A DNA stretch of 43,898 bases from Gemmatimonadota bacterium (GCA_030747075.1 JASLLL010000024.1:1-43898); one strand, 5' to 3'; positions 1 to 9,047 are shown, counted from the stretch's first letter. Notes: generated by a model not told the origin, from the letters alone. Program-made: numbers and translations.

Positions 1-118
1 CCGTGGCGGTAGCTGGGGCAGCGGCGCTCAGGGCTGCCGGTCCGCCTACCGGTACAGCGACTACCCGGGCGGCACGGGCAGCAGCGTTGGGTTCCGGCCC
101 ATGAGGCTGGCCTTCTGA
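1..118 (+). CDS. C-terminal fragment of an FGE/SUMF1-fold (C-type-lectin-like) protein; possible DGR target
   Basis: Reading from base 2 gives 38 codons ending in TGA at 116-118; the gene begins outside the window. The fragment contains RGGSW, then CRSAYR, then VGFRP, the conserved end of the formylglycine-generating-enzyme/SUMF1 family (PF03781). That fold is also used as the display scaffold of many diversity-generating retroelement (DGR) target proteins. The residues between the conserved anchors are almost all Gly, Ser, Tyr or Asp encoded by GGC, AGC, TAC and GAC. All four can come from AAC by changing only adenines, which is the DGR signature. The codons that do not fit AAC (GCT, CAG, TGC, CGG, TCC, GCC, CCG) are in the positions that stay constant in such proteins. 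The family assignment is firm; the diversification role is inference because neither reverse transcriptase nor template repeat is in view. An ordinary FGE-like protein is the alternative. Confidence 0.8.
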   Translation, partial: RGGSWGSGAQGCRSAYRYSDYPGGTGSSVGFRPMRLAF

Positions 119-136
119 TGGCGCTCGCGCCATCAG
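115..136. repeat. Perfect 10-bp inverted repeat at the stop codon (hairpin/cruciform)
   Basis: The arms ctgatggcgc (115-124) and gcgccatcag (127-136) are perfectly complementary and separated by two bases. The stop codon of the FGE-like gene lies inside the left arm. No T-run follows, so an ordinary intrinsic terminator is not well supported. DGR variable regions are typically followed by a short hairpin/cruciform needed for target recognition, and this element is in that place. Confidence 0.75.
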
Positions 137-213
137 AGCGCTTGGCCCTTGGTCCCTTGGCACTCAGCCACGCGCTCACCCGGGGGGCGGGTCCGCCCGG
201 ACTCCGGCGCGAA

Positions 214-233
214 CCCCCCCCCCCCCCCCCCCC
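214..233 (+). repeat. Homopolymer of 20 C residues
   Basis: Twenty consecutive C residues end directly against a TTGACA hexamer (234-239). Tracts of this length are prone to slipped-strand length change in living cells and to error in sequencing, so the true length is uncertain. Confidence 0.85.
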
Positions 234-262
234 TTGACACCCAACGGCTCCCCCGGTAGCGT
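234..262 (+). promoter_or_regulatory. Possible sigma-70-type promoter upstream of the M23 peptidase gene
   Basis: TTGACA at 234-239 matches the -35 consensus exactly. Seventeen bases later TAGCGT at 257-262 matches the -10 consensus in only three positions. It lies about 60 bases before the preferred start codon at 324. The weak -10 keeps confidence low. Confidence 0.3.
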
Positions 263-323
263 CCCCCGGGCTGAGTGCCAAGGGTCACAGAACCGCCTAC
301 AGGCGTTTCACCGGGGGGAGACC

Positions 324-1286
324 TTGCTCGACCAACCCAGGACCGGCCTCCTGCGCTGGATTCGCAAGCGCTACACCGTCATGGTTCTCGACGGCCCGGA
401 GGGCGGCATCCGCCACTTCAACCTCCCGGCCGCCGTCATCCCCATGGTCCTCGTGCTTCTCATCGCGGGTCTGGGCGGCGGGACCGCCGCGTTTCTCGGC
501 TGGACGAGCGGCGCCGTGGAGGAGAGCCACCTCATCCAACTGGAGTCGGAAAACAGCCGTCTCACCGCCCGGCTGATGGATGTTCAGGAGACGGTCCGCA
601 GCTTCGAGGTCCGCATGGAAGAGGCCGCGGATATCGAGCGGGAGTTCCGCAATCTCGCCAACCTCGATCAGATCCCGGATGATGTCCGCCGCCTCGGCGT
701 TGGGGGCCCTCTGGCCCTGTCCGGGTCGCGTGACCTGAACTCCGGCGAACCGGGCCTCGTCATGGCTCGCGAGACGCTCCACCGCCTCGCCGACCTGGAG
801 CGCCGCGCCACATTCCGCTCCGCCAACTTCCGGGAGATGGTCGGCGCACTCCGCACTCGCGAAGACGAACTCTCCAGCACGCCCTCCATTTCGCCGGTGC
901 GCCGGGGGTGGTTCTCCAGCCGCTACGGAATGCGCGAAGATCCCTTCACCGGCCGGCGCAGCATGCACCGGGGTGTGGACCTGAGCGCGTGGACCGGTAC
1001 GCCGGTGTACGCCACGGCGGATGGCCGCGTGTCGCGTGCCAGTCGCCACTCGACACTGGGGCTTCTGGTGGAGATCAACCACGGGAACGGCATCAAGACG
1101 CGCTACGGGCACAACAGCAAGCTTCTCGTCAAGGTCGGCCAGCGTGTTCGCCGTGGGGACATCATCGCGGAAGTGGGCAGCACAGGCCGCTCGACCTCGC
1201 CGCATTGCCACTATGAAATCCAGGTGAACGGACGGCACACCAACCCGCGCCGATACATTCTCGACGGGGGCCCACGCGTCGGCTGA
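324..1286 (+). CDS. Membrane-anchored M23 family (LytM-type) metallopeptidase
   Basis: This is a predicted murein endopeptidase that cleaves peptide cross-links, or an M23 activator of amidases. A short basic N-terminus (RWIRKRYTVMV) precedes one membrane segment at about residues 33-55. A Leu/Glu-rich coiled coil follows at about 65-105, then a C-terminal M23 domain at about 205-310. The zinc ligands are visible as H215-x3-D219 and H294-x-H296, so the domain should be catalytic. The TTG at 324 is preferred because it follows a GGGGGGAG ribosome site (313-320) and gives a normal-length protein of 320 residues; the frame also opens at a TTG at 234 in untranslated-looking sequence. The wall amidase gene lies two genes downstream, consistent with a cell-envelope role. 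Confidence 0.85.
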   Translation: MLDQPRTGLLRWIRKRYTVMVLDGPEGGIRHFNLPAAVIPMVLVLLIAGLGGGTAAFLGWTSGAVEESHLIQLESENSRLTARLMDVQETVRSFEVRMEEAADIEREFRNLANLDQIPDDVRRLGVGGPLALSGSRDLNSGEPGLVMARETLHRLADLERRATFRSANFREMVGALRTREDELSSTPSISPVRRGWFSSRYGMREDPFTGRRSMHRGVDLSAWTGTPVYATADGRVSRASRHSTLGLLVEINHGNGIKTRYGHNSKLLVKVGQRVRRGDIIAEVGSTGRSTSPHCHYEIQVNGRHTNPRRYILDGGPRVG

Positions 1287-1307
1287 GGCCCGTCTCCCGA
1301 GGCCGCC

Positions 1308-3248
1308 ATGCTTCTCTCACTCTCCGGCGTCACCTTCGGCTACGCGGCCGAGGACATCTTCCGGAATCTCACGCTGGCGATCCACCCGGGGGAGCACACG
1401 GGCGTCGTCGGCCCCAACGGGCACGGCAAGTCCACGCTCCTGCGGATCCTCGCCGGGAGGCTCCCCGTCGACACCGGCGTGCGCACAGTGCGTCGCGGCA
1501 CGGAAGTGGGCTACCTTCGGCAGTCTCAGGAGTTCCCGGACGATGTGTCCGTCCACGACCTTCTTCTGGCGACCTTTGCGGAGGTTCTGGAGGCCCGCGC
1601 GAAGCTGGACGCCGTCCAACTCCGCATGGAGGGCGGCGACGACTCCCCCGGGACGCTGGACGCATTCGGGGAGGCGCAGTACCGCTTTGAGGAGCTGGGT
1701 GGCTACGGGCTCGAAGCGCGCGCGGAAGCGCTCGCGGCGGAAGTGGGCCTTACGGCCGAAGACCTCTCGCGGAGCGCCGGTTCGCTCTCCGGCGGCGAAC
1801 GGTCCCGTTTCGAGTTGGCGCGCGTTCTGTTGCGCAACCCGGAACTTCTCCTTCTGGACGAACCCACAAACCATCTCGACCTGACACAGACGGAACGACT
1901 GGAGCGCCGCCTTGCGGAGTACTCGGGCGCGTTCCTTCTCGTCTCGCATGACCGCGCGTTTCTTCGCGCCACCTGTACCACGATTCTGGAGGTGGAGCAT
2001 CGGGGCGCGGCGCGTTACCCCGGGGGCTATGATCATTATCGGAAGATCCGCAGGGCGCGGCTGGATCGCGCGTTCAAGGAGTTTGTGGCGCAGAATGAAC
2101 GCGTTCGCGCCACGGAGGATTTCGTACGGCGGAACATCGCCGGGCAGAAGACCAAGCAGGCGCAGGCCCGCCGGAAGATGCTGGAGAAGATCGACAAGCT
2201 GGCCCGCCCCGAAGATGTCTGGGAGGCGGCCGGGAACCTGGGGTTCGGCTTTGCGTCGGCGGAACACCCCGGCGGCCGCGAGTCCTTTGTGGCGAAGGGA
2301 CTCTCGGTCGGGCACGCCGGGCAGCCTCCGCTCATCGAGGGGCTGGACTGGACCCTGCACCGGGGGGATCGAGTCGGGATTGTCGGGCCGAACGGCGCGG
2401 GGAAGACCACCCTTGCGAAGGTGCTTCTGGGCAAGGCTCGTCCACTTGCGGGCCTGGCCGAGCTCGGATACCGCGTGAGTCCGGGGTATCTGGATCAGAA
2501 GCTCGAAGGCATCCGCGATGAACGAACCCTCATCGAGGAGGTCCAGTCCGTGCGGCCGGACTTCAAGCCGGAGGAGGCGCGGAACGCACTGGGGCGGTAT
2601 CGCTTCCTCGGGGACGACGCCCACCGCGCCGCGGGCGGACTCTCCGGCGGGGAACGGTGCCGGTTGGCCATGCTGAAGCTTTCGCTGGTGCCGTGCAACC
2701 TCCTCCTTCTCGACGAACCGACCAACCACCTGGACATCCCCGCGCAGGAAGTGCTGGAGCGCGCGCTGGCCGAGTACGAGGGCACGCTGCTGGTGGTGTC
2801 GCACGACCGGGACTTCCTGGACGCGGTGACGACACGGACGCTTCTCGTGGATGACGGGAAGGCCGCGCTTCACGAAGGATGTTATTCGCGAGCCCGTGCG
2901 CGATGGACCGAGAGAGCGAAGGCGGCCGCATCGGCCACAGCACCCCCCCCGGCGGAAGAAGCCGCGCCGCCGAAGGGTGCGCAGACGCGGGAGGCTTCCC
3001 GCAGCCGGCGGAGCGAGCTGCAGAAACTCCGCAACAGGAAGGGTGCGCTGGAGCGGAACATCGAGGCGCTGGAGGCGCGCTCCGGCGAACTCCACGAGCA
3101 ACTGGCCGAAGACCCGGCGGGCGACTGGGAGCGACTCCACCGGCTCAGTGCCGAAGAGCGAGAGGTCGCGGCCCGCCTGGAGCGGCGCGTTCAGGAGTGG
3201 GAGCGGGTCTGCACGCGTCTTGAATCGCTCGGGGGCGCGTCGAGCTGA
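1308..3248 (+). CDS. ABC-F family ATPase (Uup/EttA-like, ribosome-associated)
   Basis: This 646-residue protein has two ABC ATPase domains and no membrane segment, which defines the ABC-F class acting on ribosomes rather than in transport. Both nucleotide sites are complete. The first has Walker A GPNGHGKST, signature LSGGERSRFELAR and Walker B LLLLDEPTNHLD. The second has GPNGAGKTT, LSGGERCRLAMLK and LLLLDEPTNHLD. The linker between the domains is rich in Arg and Lys (about residues 245-300), as expected for the P-site tRNA interaction motif. An Ala/Pro-rich stretch and a C-terminal Arg/Glu-rich coiled coil (about 565-640) resemble the Uup C-terminal domain. ABC-F subtype cannot be fixed from sequence alone, so no symbol is given. 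It starts 21 bases after the peptidase stop and is probably co-transcribed. Confidence 0.9.
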   Translation: MLLSLSGVTFGYAAEDIFRNLTLAIHPGEHTGVVGPNGHGKSTLLRILAGRLPVDTGVRTVRRGTEVGYLRQSQEFPDDVSVHDLLLATFAEVLEARAKLDAVQLRMEGGDDSPGTLDAFGEAQYRFEELGGYGLEARAEALAAEVGLTAEDLSRSAGSLSGGERSRFELARVLLRNPELLLLDEPTNHLDLTQTERLERRLAEYSGAFLLVSHDRAFLRATCTTILEVEHRGAARYPGGYDHYRKIRRARLDRAFKEFVAQNERVRATEDFVRRNIAGQKTKQAQARRKMLEKIDKLARPEDVWEAAGNLGFGFASAEHPGGRESFVAKGLSVGHAGQPPLIEGLDWTLHRGDRVGIVGPNGAGKTTLAKVLLGKARPLAGLAELGYRVSPGYLDQKLEGIRDERTLIEEVQSVRPDFKPEEARNALGRYRFLGDDAHRAAGGLSGGERCRLAMLKLSLVPCNLLLLDEPTNHLDIPAQEVLERALAEYEGTLLVVSHDRDFLDAVTTRTLLVDDGKAALHEGCYSRARARWTERAKAAASATAPPPAEEAAPPKGAQTREASRSRRSELQKLRNRKGALERNIEALEARSGELHEQLAEDPAGDWERLHRLSAEEREVAARLERRVQEWERVCTRLESLGGASS

Positions 3249-3324
3249 CGGCCCGGGACTCGCTGATTCCGGTTGTGCGGCGTGCGTGGTATTGTCGCCC
3301 ATCGCACTTGCTTCGGGACCGCCC

Positions 3325-4638
3325 ATGATTCCACGCCGGACACCACTTCTTCTTCTGACGGTGGCGCTTCTTGCGTCCCCACCTCCCGTGCGTGCCGCGG
3401 TGGGCGTACTGGCCGTGCGTCACTGGTCCGCGCCGGACCATACGCGCATCGTGATCGATCTGGCCGGACCCTCCCGCTTTACGCATCGTTCGCTGACCGG
3501 CCCGGATCGCTTCGCGGTGGATATTGCCCGGGCACGCTTCCGGTTTCCCCGGGACGCCGTCACTGTCAACGACGGCCTGGTGAAGCGCCTTCGGTTCAAC
3601 GCGCTCTCCCGAAGCGGCGCCGCGCAGGTTGTGGTGGACCTGGAACAGCCGTCCCCCTGCCGGGTTTTTTCGCTGGCGAAGATCGACTCCAAGCCGGATC
3701 GCATTGTCATTGATGTGACGCGCGCCGCCCCACCCGCCCCGCCCCGCGCGGAAGTTCCGGCGCCGCGTCCGCCACCGGCCGACGGCCCGGGCGGGTTTCT
3801 CGTGATGATCGACCCCGGGCACGGCGGGGAAGATCCCGGGAGGCACAACCCGGACGGGCTGAAGGAAAAGACGCTGGCGCTGGATCTTTCGCGGCAGTTG
3901 CAGGCGGAGATCAACGGTCGCACCGGGTATCGCGCAAAGCTCACGCGAACCGGCGACTACTTCGTGCCGCTTGCCAATCGCGGCGACATCGCGCGGGATG
4001 CGGCGGCCGACCTCTTCGTCAGCATTCACTTCAATGCGGCCCAGGTCCGGTCCGCGCGCGGGACAGAGGTCTACTTCGTTTCGATGAGGGGCGCGACGAC
4101 GCACGCCGTCCGCGAACTGGAGGCCGTGGAGAACTCCGCCGACCTCGTGGGCGGGCTGCCGCCGGGAGATCCCGCCCGGGCGGATGACCTGACGCGGATT
4201 CTCGTGGATGTGCGCCAGAACGACACCGTGGACCGCAGCCAGCGGCTGGCGACCATACTGACCGATTCCGTGGACCAGAGAAGCCGTGTTCCCACTCGCG
4301 CCGTGAAGCAGGCGGGCTTTGCCGTCTTGAAGCAGCTCTTTGTGCCAGCGGTGCTTGTGGAAGCCGGATTCCTCACCAACCGCCACGACGAACGCTTCTT
4401 CCGGTCTTCGCGGAATCGGGAGAAGTACGCACGGGCGCTGGCCGACGGGATTGTGCGGTATTGCGAGGAAGTGGAGATGCCGCGACGCGGCTGGGCGGTC
4501 CATGAAGTCCACCGGGGTGACACCCTCTCCGAAATCGCCCGGCAGTACGGTATGACCGTCCCCGCGCTCCGCTCCGCGAACCGGCTCTCCGGCGACCGCA
4601 TCCTTGTGGGCCAGAAGCTCCGCGTACGCCGGGGATAG
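3325..4638 (+). CDS. N-acetylmuramoyl-L-alanine amidase with AMIN and LysM domains (AmiC-like)
   Basis: This zinc amidase cuts the bond between N-acetylmuramic acid and the stem peptide in the periplasm. The 437-residue protein has a signal peptide (about 1-24), an AMIN targeting domain (about 28-130), a Pro-rich linker and an Amidase_3 catalytic domain (about 157-380). A single LysM repeat ends it ([15 protein letters not shown], about 391-436). Zinc and catalytic residues are visible: H166 in DPGHGG, the Glu in LKEKTLAL, H235 in SIHFN and E346 in LVEAGF. The ATG at 3325 is chosen because it opens the signal peptide; the frame extends upstream to 2851 only as a shadow of the ABC-F gene. AMIN plus LysM suggests recruitment to septal or glycan-rich peptidoglycan. 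Confidence 0.92.
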   Translation: MIPRRTPLLLLTVALLASPPPVRAAVGVLAVRHWSAPDHTRIVIDLAGPSRFTHRSLTGPDRFAVDIARARFRFPRDAVTVNDGLVKRLRFNALSRSGAAQVVVDLEQPSPCRVFSLAKIDSKPDRIVIDVTRAAPPAPPRAEVPAPRPPPADGPGGFLVMIDPGHGGEDPGRHNPDGLKEKTLALDLSRQLQAEINGRTGYRAKLTRTGDYFVPLANRGDIARDAAADLFVSIHFNAAQVRSARGTEVYFVSMRGATTHAVRELEAVENSADLVGGLPPGDPARADDLTRILVDVRQNDTVDRSQRLATILTDSVDQRSRVPTRAVKQAGFAVLKQLFVPAVLVEAGFLTNRHDERFFRSSRNREKYARALADGIVRYCEEVEMPRRGWAVHEVHRGDTLSEIARQYGMTVPALRSANRLSGDRILVGQKLRVRRG

Positions 4639-4715
4639 CCCGGCCGCCGCGCCCGTTGTACACTGCGCGGGTCTTCCCGCCCCGACGCGCACCGCCACTT
4701 CCCGGGAGAAAAGCC

Positions 4716-5969
4716 GTGGCCCCCGCCACCCGCCGCCCGACGCCGACCGTTCGCATTGGCGGCGTGCGTGTGGGATCGGCGCACCCGATTGTCATCCAGT
4801 CGATGACGAACACGGACACCGCCGACGCGGAGGCGACCGCCGACCAGATTGCCGCGCTGGTGGACGCGGGGTCGGAGATCGTGCGCATCACGGTCAACAC
4901 GCGGGCGGCGGCCCGGGCGGTCGGGGAGATTGCGGCGCGGCTCGCGAACCGGGGGGTCCGCGCGCCTTTGGTTGGAGACTTTCACTTCAACGGCCATGTG
5001 CTTCTCACCGAGTTTCCGAAGTGCGCGGCGGTGCTTGCGAAATACCGTATCAATCCGGGGAATGTCGGGGTGGGGGATCGCCGCGACGAAAACTTCTCCG
5101 CCATGATCCGTGTTGCGGTCGAACACGGGAAGCCGGTGCGGATCGGTGTGAACGGGGGTTCGCTGGACGGGGAACTTCTGGCGCACCTCATGGACAAGAA
5201 CGCTCGCGCCGCAAAGCCGGAGCCCGCGTCTGCCGTCACCACCCGGGCGATGATCGAAAGCGCCGTGCGTTCCGCGAGCGCGGCGGAATCGCTGGGCCTT
5301 CCCCACGACCGGATCGTTCTCTCCGCGAAGATGTCCGGCGTGCAGGAACTGGTGGCCGTCACGCGCGGACTGGCGCGCGCGACCGACCTTCCCCTTCATC
5401 TGGGGCTTACCGAGGCGGGACCGGGCGCCGCCGCGTCGGCCGCCACGGTTTCCGCGCTGGCGATTCTCCTGCAGGAGGGAATCGGCGACACTCTCCGCGC
5501 CAGCCTGACACCCGCGCCCGGAGGGGATCGCGCAGAGGAAGTGCGCCTCTGTCGCCATGTTCTTCAGGCGCTGGGCCTGCGCCGGTTCACGCCCCGCGTC
5601 ACCGCCTGCCCGGGGTGCGGCCGGACGACCAGCACGCTCTTTCAGGAACTCGCCGCCCGCGTGGAGGAGCGCCTCACGGAACGCATGCGCGAATGGAGCG
5701 AGTGCTATCCCGGCGCGGCGGATCTTCGCGTGGCGGTCATGGGGTGCGTCGTGAACGGCCCGGGAGAATCGAAGCACGCGCATGTCGGGATTTCGCTTCC
5801 CGGCACCGGCGAAGACCCGAAGGCGCCCGTGTTCATCGACGGCCGCCCCGGCCCGACGCTTCAGGGCGAAGGAATCGCGGACGACTTCCTGCGAATCGTA
5901 GAGGAGTATGTGGCGCGGAAGTACGCGGGAGAGGAGGCATCGTGTCGATCGACGGCGCCGGAGAACTGA
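4716..5969 (+). CDS. ispG: 4-hydroxy-3-methylbut-2-en-1-yl diphosphate synthase
   Basis: This is the penultimate enzyme of the MEP isoprenoid pathway, converting 2-C-methylerythritol 2,4-cyclodiphosphate to HMBPP with a [4Fe-4S] cluster. The 417-residue protein begins with the typical GGVRVG...[12 protein letters not shown] region. Its cluster ligands are C298 and C301 (CPGCGRTT), C344 (GCVVNGPGE) and E351. It is the compact bacterial form without the plant-type insert. The GTG at 4716 is preferred because a GGGAGA ribosome site (4704-4709) precedes it; a longer start at 4656 adds a basic Pro-rich tail with no family support. It overlaps holA by 28 bases. Confidence 0.95.
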   Translation: MAPATRRPTPTVRIGGVRVGSAHPIVIQSMTNTDTADAEATADQIAALVDAGSEIVRITVNTRAAARAVGEIAARLANRGVRAPLVGDFHFNGHVLLTEFPKCAAVLAKYRINPGNVGVGDRRDENFSAMIRVAVEHGKPVRIGVNGGSLDGELLAHLMDKNARAAKPEPASAVTTRAMIESAVRSASAAESLGLPHDRIVLSAKMSGVQELVAVTRGLARATDLPLHLGLTEAGPGAAASAATVSALAILLQEGIGDTLRASLTPAPGGDRAEEVRLCRHVLQALGLRRFTPRVTACPGCGRTTSTLFQELAARVEERLTERMREWSECYPGAADLRVAVMGCVVNGPGESKHAHVGISLPGTGEDPKAPVFIDGRPGPTLQGEGIADDFLRIVEEYVARKYAGEEASCRSTAPEN

Positions 5970-7060
5970 AGTCCGAACTGGCGGGAATCCGCGAAGGCAA
6001 CCCCCGGCCGACCTACCTTGTCTTCGGCGCGGAGTCGTATCTTGTGCGGACCGCGACCGAAGCCCTCACCGACGCGCTCACCACCGCTCTGAGTGCGGAG
6101 ACGGTGCGGGTGGATGCGCAGGGAAAGGACGCGGCCCATGTTGTGGAACCGCTCACGGAGATGTCGCTCTTCGCGTCCGCGCAGGTCACCGTGGTGCGCA
6201 ACTTCGCCCACCTGCTCTCCGGGAGCGCGGCCGACACGCTGATCGCGGGGATTGAAACGGGACTGGCCGCCGGGAATGCCGTCGTCTTCAGTGCGCCGGG
6301 CGGAGCGCCCGGGGATCCCGCCAAGGTGGACAAGCGCGGCAAGGGTTTCAAGGGACTGGCGCGGATCGGGAGCGTGCTGGAACTGAACACGCAGAAGCCG
6401 GATGTCATTGTCGAGTGGCTTCGTTCGCGCGCGTCCCGCGAAGGGAAGAAACTCACCCGCGCGGGCGCTTCGCTTCTTCTGGAGCGCGTCGGGCCGGACA
6501 TGGAAACGCTCTCCGAGGAACTGGAGAAGGCGGTGCTCTTCCGCTGGAAGGAAGACACCATCGACGCGGTCCACCTGGAGTCGCTGGTGGGCAAGACGCG
6601 CGAAGATGCGGTCTGGGACATCACCGGGGCCGTCATGAGCGGAAACTCCGCCCGCGCCATGGAACTGCTCGCCGACCTGCTGGCGTCCGGCGTCTACCCG
6701 TTGGTGCTTCTCACGCTGCTCGTCCGGCAGGGTCGCCATCTCCTGCAGGCGCGCCTTCTGTGGGAGCGTGCCGGCCGACCCGCGTTTCGCGACCCCGCCG
6801 GGTTCCGGTCGCGCATCGCGTCCACCTTCGAGACCGGAGAGTTCGGCAAGGGCGCGGACGATGTCACGGGGATTCACCCCTATGCGTCGTTCAAGCGGTT
6901 CGAGGCGGCGACCGATTATCGTCTGGAGGACCTGCGCCGCATGGTCTCCCGTCTGCGCCGGGCGGACCGGGAGGCGAAAACAGGCACGCTGACCGGCCCC
7001 CGGGAAGTTCTGGAGGAACTCATACTGGATCTCTGCGCCATGGAAGGGTCGGTCGCGTGA
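5942..7060 (+). CDS. holA: DNA polymerase III subunit delta
   Basis: Delta is the clamp-loader subunit that opens the beta sliding clamp. The 372-residue product shows family hallmarks: an N-terminal [14 protein letters not shown] segment, a central lid-like region, [18 protein letters not shown], and [21 protein letters not shown]. As usual for delta, the Walker A loop is degenerate. The GTG at 5942 follows a strong GAGAGGAGG ribosome site inside the ispG end. The frame runs open back to 4604 only because it shadows ispG. It overlaps holB by four bases (GTGA), so both clamp-loader wrench subunits should be made together. Confidence 0.9.
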   Translation: MSIDGAGELKSELAGIREGNPRPTYLVFGAESYLVRTATEALTDALTTALSAETVRVDAQGKDAAHVVEPLTEMSLFASAQVTVVRNFAHLLSGSAADTLIAGIETGLAAGNAVVFSAPGGAPGDPAKVDKRGKGFKGLARIGSVLELNTQKPDVIVEWLRSRASREGKKLTRAGASLLLERVGPDMETLSEELEKAVLFRWKEDTIDAVHLESLVGKTREDAVWDITGAVMSGNSARAMELLADLLASGVYPLVLLTLLVRQGRHLLQARLLWERAGRPAFRDPAGFRSRIASTFETGEFGKGADDVTGIHPYASFKRFEAATDYRLEDLRRMVSRLRRADREAKTGTLTGPREVLEELILDLCAMEGSVA

Positions 7061-8382
7061 GCACTCTGCTGGGGCAGGAGAGCGTTCTCGAAACACTCCG
7101 CGCCGCCGCCTCGGCGGACCGCCTCCCGCACGCGCTTCTTTTCGCCGGGCCGGAGGGCGTCGGCAAGCGGACGGCCGCCGAAGCCTTCGCGCGGGAGTTC
7201 CTCACGGCGGGGGACCCGGAGGCCGCCGCCCGCTTCGATCGTCGCGCGGACGACCGGTACCTGCTCTACGCCGACCTTGCCCGTCCGCTCCCGGTGCGCC
7301 GCGCGGACCTTCTGGGCGATGGCTTTGAGGAAGAGGATCTTCTCAAAGCCTATACGCGTCTGACTGCGGACGGGTGGATCGAAGGCGTGTCTGCGGCACG
7401 GGGCGAGGGGGTCATCGACCTTATCCGGCGAGACCCCGCGCGGTTCACCGGACGAAAGGGCATTCCGTTCGCGGAGATCCTGGAGAAGGGACTGGCCGGT
7501 CTCGAGAAGGCGCGCAAGTTGCCGCCACGAACCGCGGAAGTGGCCCGGCGGCTCTTTTCGCCCGGAACGGCCATCACCTGGTATCGCCGCCGCATTGGGA
7601 TCGACCTGATTCACGGGCGCGGCGACGGTGCGTACTTCCGCACGGTCGCATCGCTTCTGGCGACGACCGCCAACGGCGCGCGGAGAGTGGCCGTGCTCGA
7701 CGACGCGCACACCATGTCGGTCGAAGCGGAGAATGCGTTCCTGAAGACGCTGGAGGAACCACCCCCGGGGACGCTCCTCATTCTGGTGACTTCGGAACCG
7801 CTGTCGCTTCTTCCCACCACGCTCTCGCGCTGCGCACGGATCGTGTTCGGCTCCATCCGCGAGGGGGTGCTGCGGGAGTTCCTGGCCGGGACGCAGGGTG
7901 TTGGCCCGGAGGATGCGGCCCTTCTTGCGTCGATGTCCGAGGGGAGCGTCCGGCGTGCGCTGGAACTGCGCGATCTGGACATCTCCCGGCGCAGCGAGGG
8001 CGTGACCGAAGTGCTGCAAGCCATCGCGGAGGGCCGGGCGGGTACGGCGCTGTCGATCATCGGGACGCGCGTCTTCCCGAACAGCGGCAAGGGGCGCGAC
8101 CGCGATGACATCCGTCGGGACGCGTCGCTCTTTCTGGAACTGCTTGCGGTCGGATGCCGCGACATGGTGCTCGCGCGAAGCGTTCCGGGGTTCGTGCCCG
8201 GCAGCGGCATGGCACCGGACGAAGCACGCCGCCTGACCCTCCGTATCCCGGCCGGGGAGTGGAGCAGGCTCTTCGATCGCGTCGGAGAGGCCCGTGAGGA
8301 TATCGAACGCGGCGTCGAGTCGCGTCTGGCGGTCGAGGCCGTCTTCATGGAACTCCCCACCCCCGCGAAGGAGACCTCATGA
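7057..8382 (+). CDS. holB: DNA polymerase III subunit delta' with an extra insertion
   Basis: Delta' is the stator of the clamp loader. The 441-residue product starts with the standard LPHALLFAGPEGVGKR segment (Walker A at 31-38). It later carries VAVLDDAHTMSVEAENAFLKTLEEPPPGT (from 211) and an SRC motif (TLSRCARIVF). Two things are odd. The distance from Walker A to the Walker-B-like strand is about 173 residues, roughly 90 more than in E. coli-type delta'. The four zinc-binding cysteines that normally sit between them are absent. The inserted part (about 50-205) is rich in Arg and acidic residues and was not recognised. The reading frame is intact with no sign of a frameshift. Start and stop overlap both neighbours (GTGA and ATGA). 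Confidence 0.85.
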   Translation: MSTLLGQESVLETLRAAASADRLPHALLFAGPEGVGKRTAAEAFAREFLTAGDPEAAARFDRRADDRYLLYADLARPLPVRRADLLGDGFEEEDLLKAYTRLTADGWIEGVSAARGEGVIDLIRRDPARFTGRKGIPFAEILEKGLAGLEKARKLPPRTAEVARRLFSPGTAITWYRRRIGIDLIHGRGDGAYFRTVASLLATTANGARRVAVLDDAHTMSVEAENAFLKTLEEPPPGTLLILVTSEPLSLLPTTLSRCARIVFGSIREGVLREFLAGTQGVGPEDAALLASMSEGSVRRALELRDLDISRRSEGVTEVLQAIAEGRAGTALSIIGTRVFPNSGKGRDRDDIRRDASLFLELLAVGCRDMVLARSVPGFVPGSGMAPDEARRLTLRIPAGEWSRLFDRVGEAREDIERGVESRLAVEAVFMELPTPAKETS

Positions 8383-9047
8383 AACGCACATTCCCGGTTC
8401 TGGTGTCAGCGTCCCTGGCGGTCCTTCTCCTGACCGGGTGCGAACACGAGGGTTCGCGGGAAGCGAAAGTTGCCGACACGATGGCGCCTCCCGCAGTTCG
8501 CGGAGTGCCCGAGGCGTCGTTCCTGCGGTTTCGAGAGAGCCGCGGCGCGGGGTTGGATCGGGAGAGTCTGGAGATAGAGCTCTTTCAACTGAAGGGAGAT
8601 GTCGTTCGTGTCCGGGGGAGTGTGCGCGTGGGGATGGCGTCTGTTCCGGTGAGTTCGACGATGACCGCAACCGAGTACGCGGCCGTCTGGCAACGGGTGA
8701 AGGACTTGCCGCTGGACAATCTGCGGGCGGAGGAGGATTCCCGAGTCGATCCGCCCGGATGGACGAAGACGGCGTCCGTGGACATCGTGATCGACGACAC
8801 CACGCGCCTCAAGTCCAGCGCCACCTGGAAGCGACCGCTGGTGGACGAATCGCCGCTTCTGGAACTGGAAGCCCGGCTTCGCGAAGTTCTGCTGGCGTAT
8901 TCAGAGGCCGAGATCGCGCACATCCACGCGGAGGGCCCGGGGGATCTCCCCGATGTCGGCATTCTCCGCGACAAGGCGATCCGGCGCGCCGAAGAGGCGC
9001 TCGGCGACGCGCTTCCCGAGAATCTCCCGGGGGGATCGCCGGAATAG
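8379..9047 (+). CDS. Predicted lipoprotein of unknown function
   Basis: The 222-residue product has a short basic N-terminus, a hydrophobic stretch and an LLTGC lipobox (Cys at about residue 22), so it should be lipid-anchored. The mature part is charged and contains alternating beta-like (VDIVIDDTTRL) and helical stretches. No family was recognised. Its ATG overlaps the holB stop (ATGA), implying translational coupling with the clamp-loader genes, but nothing in the sequence links its function to replication. Confidence 0.7.
   Translation: MKRTFPVLVSASLAVLLLTGCEHEGSREAKVADTMAPPAVRGVPEASFLRFRESRGAGLDRESLEIELFQLKGDVVRVRGSVRVGMASVPVSSTMTATEYAAVWQRVKDLPLDNLRAEEDSRVDPPGWTKTASVDIVIDDTTRLKSSATWKRPLVDESPLLELEARLREVLLAYSEAEIAHIHAEGPGDLPDVGILRDKAIRRAEEALGDALPENLPGGSPE

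Larger units (their letters stand above)
154..284. repeat. 16-bp perfect inverted repeat flanking a poly-C region
   Basis: The arm cccttggcactcagcc (154-169) is the exact reverse complement of 269-284. The 99 bases between hold a GC-rich stretch, the C homopolymer at 214-233 and a TTGACA hexamer at 234-239. Similarity continues imperfectly inwards: a gctcacccgggggg-like stretch at about 174-187 resembles the reverse complement of 251-260. It could be a long-stem transcript structure, a small non-autonomous element or a relic of rearrangement. No coding content was recognised inside it. Confidence 0.7.

Noticed and set aside
234-323. Longer start for the M23 peptidase at TTG 234
   Set aside because: The extra residues cover the TTGACA hexamer and one arm of the inverted repeat. 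The TTG at 324 has a good ribosome site and gives a normal N-terminus.
1317-3326. Minus-strand open frame opposite the ABC-F gene
   Set aside because: No domain motif or ribosome site, and the plus strand has two complete ABC ATPase domains.
4604-5941. N-terminal extension of holA
   Set aside because: The extension is out of frame with ispG, reads as low-complexity Arg/Gly, and a strong ribosome site precedes the GTG at 5942.
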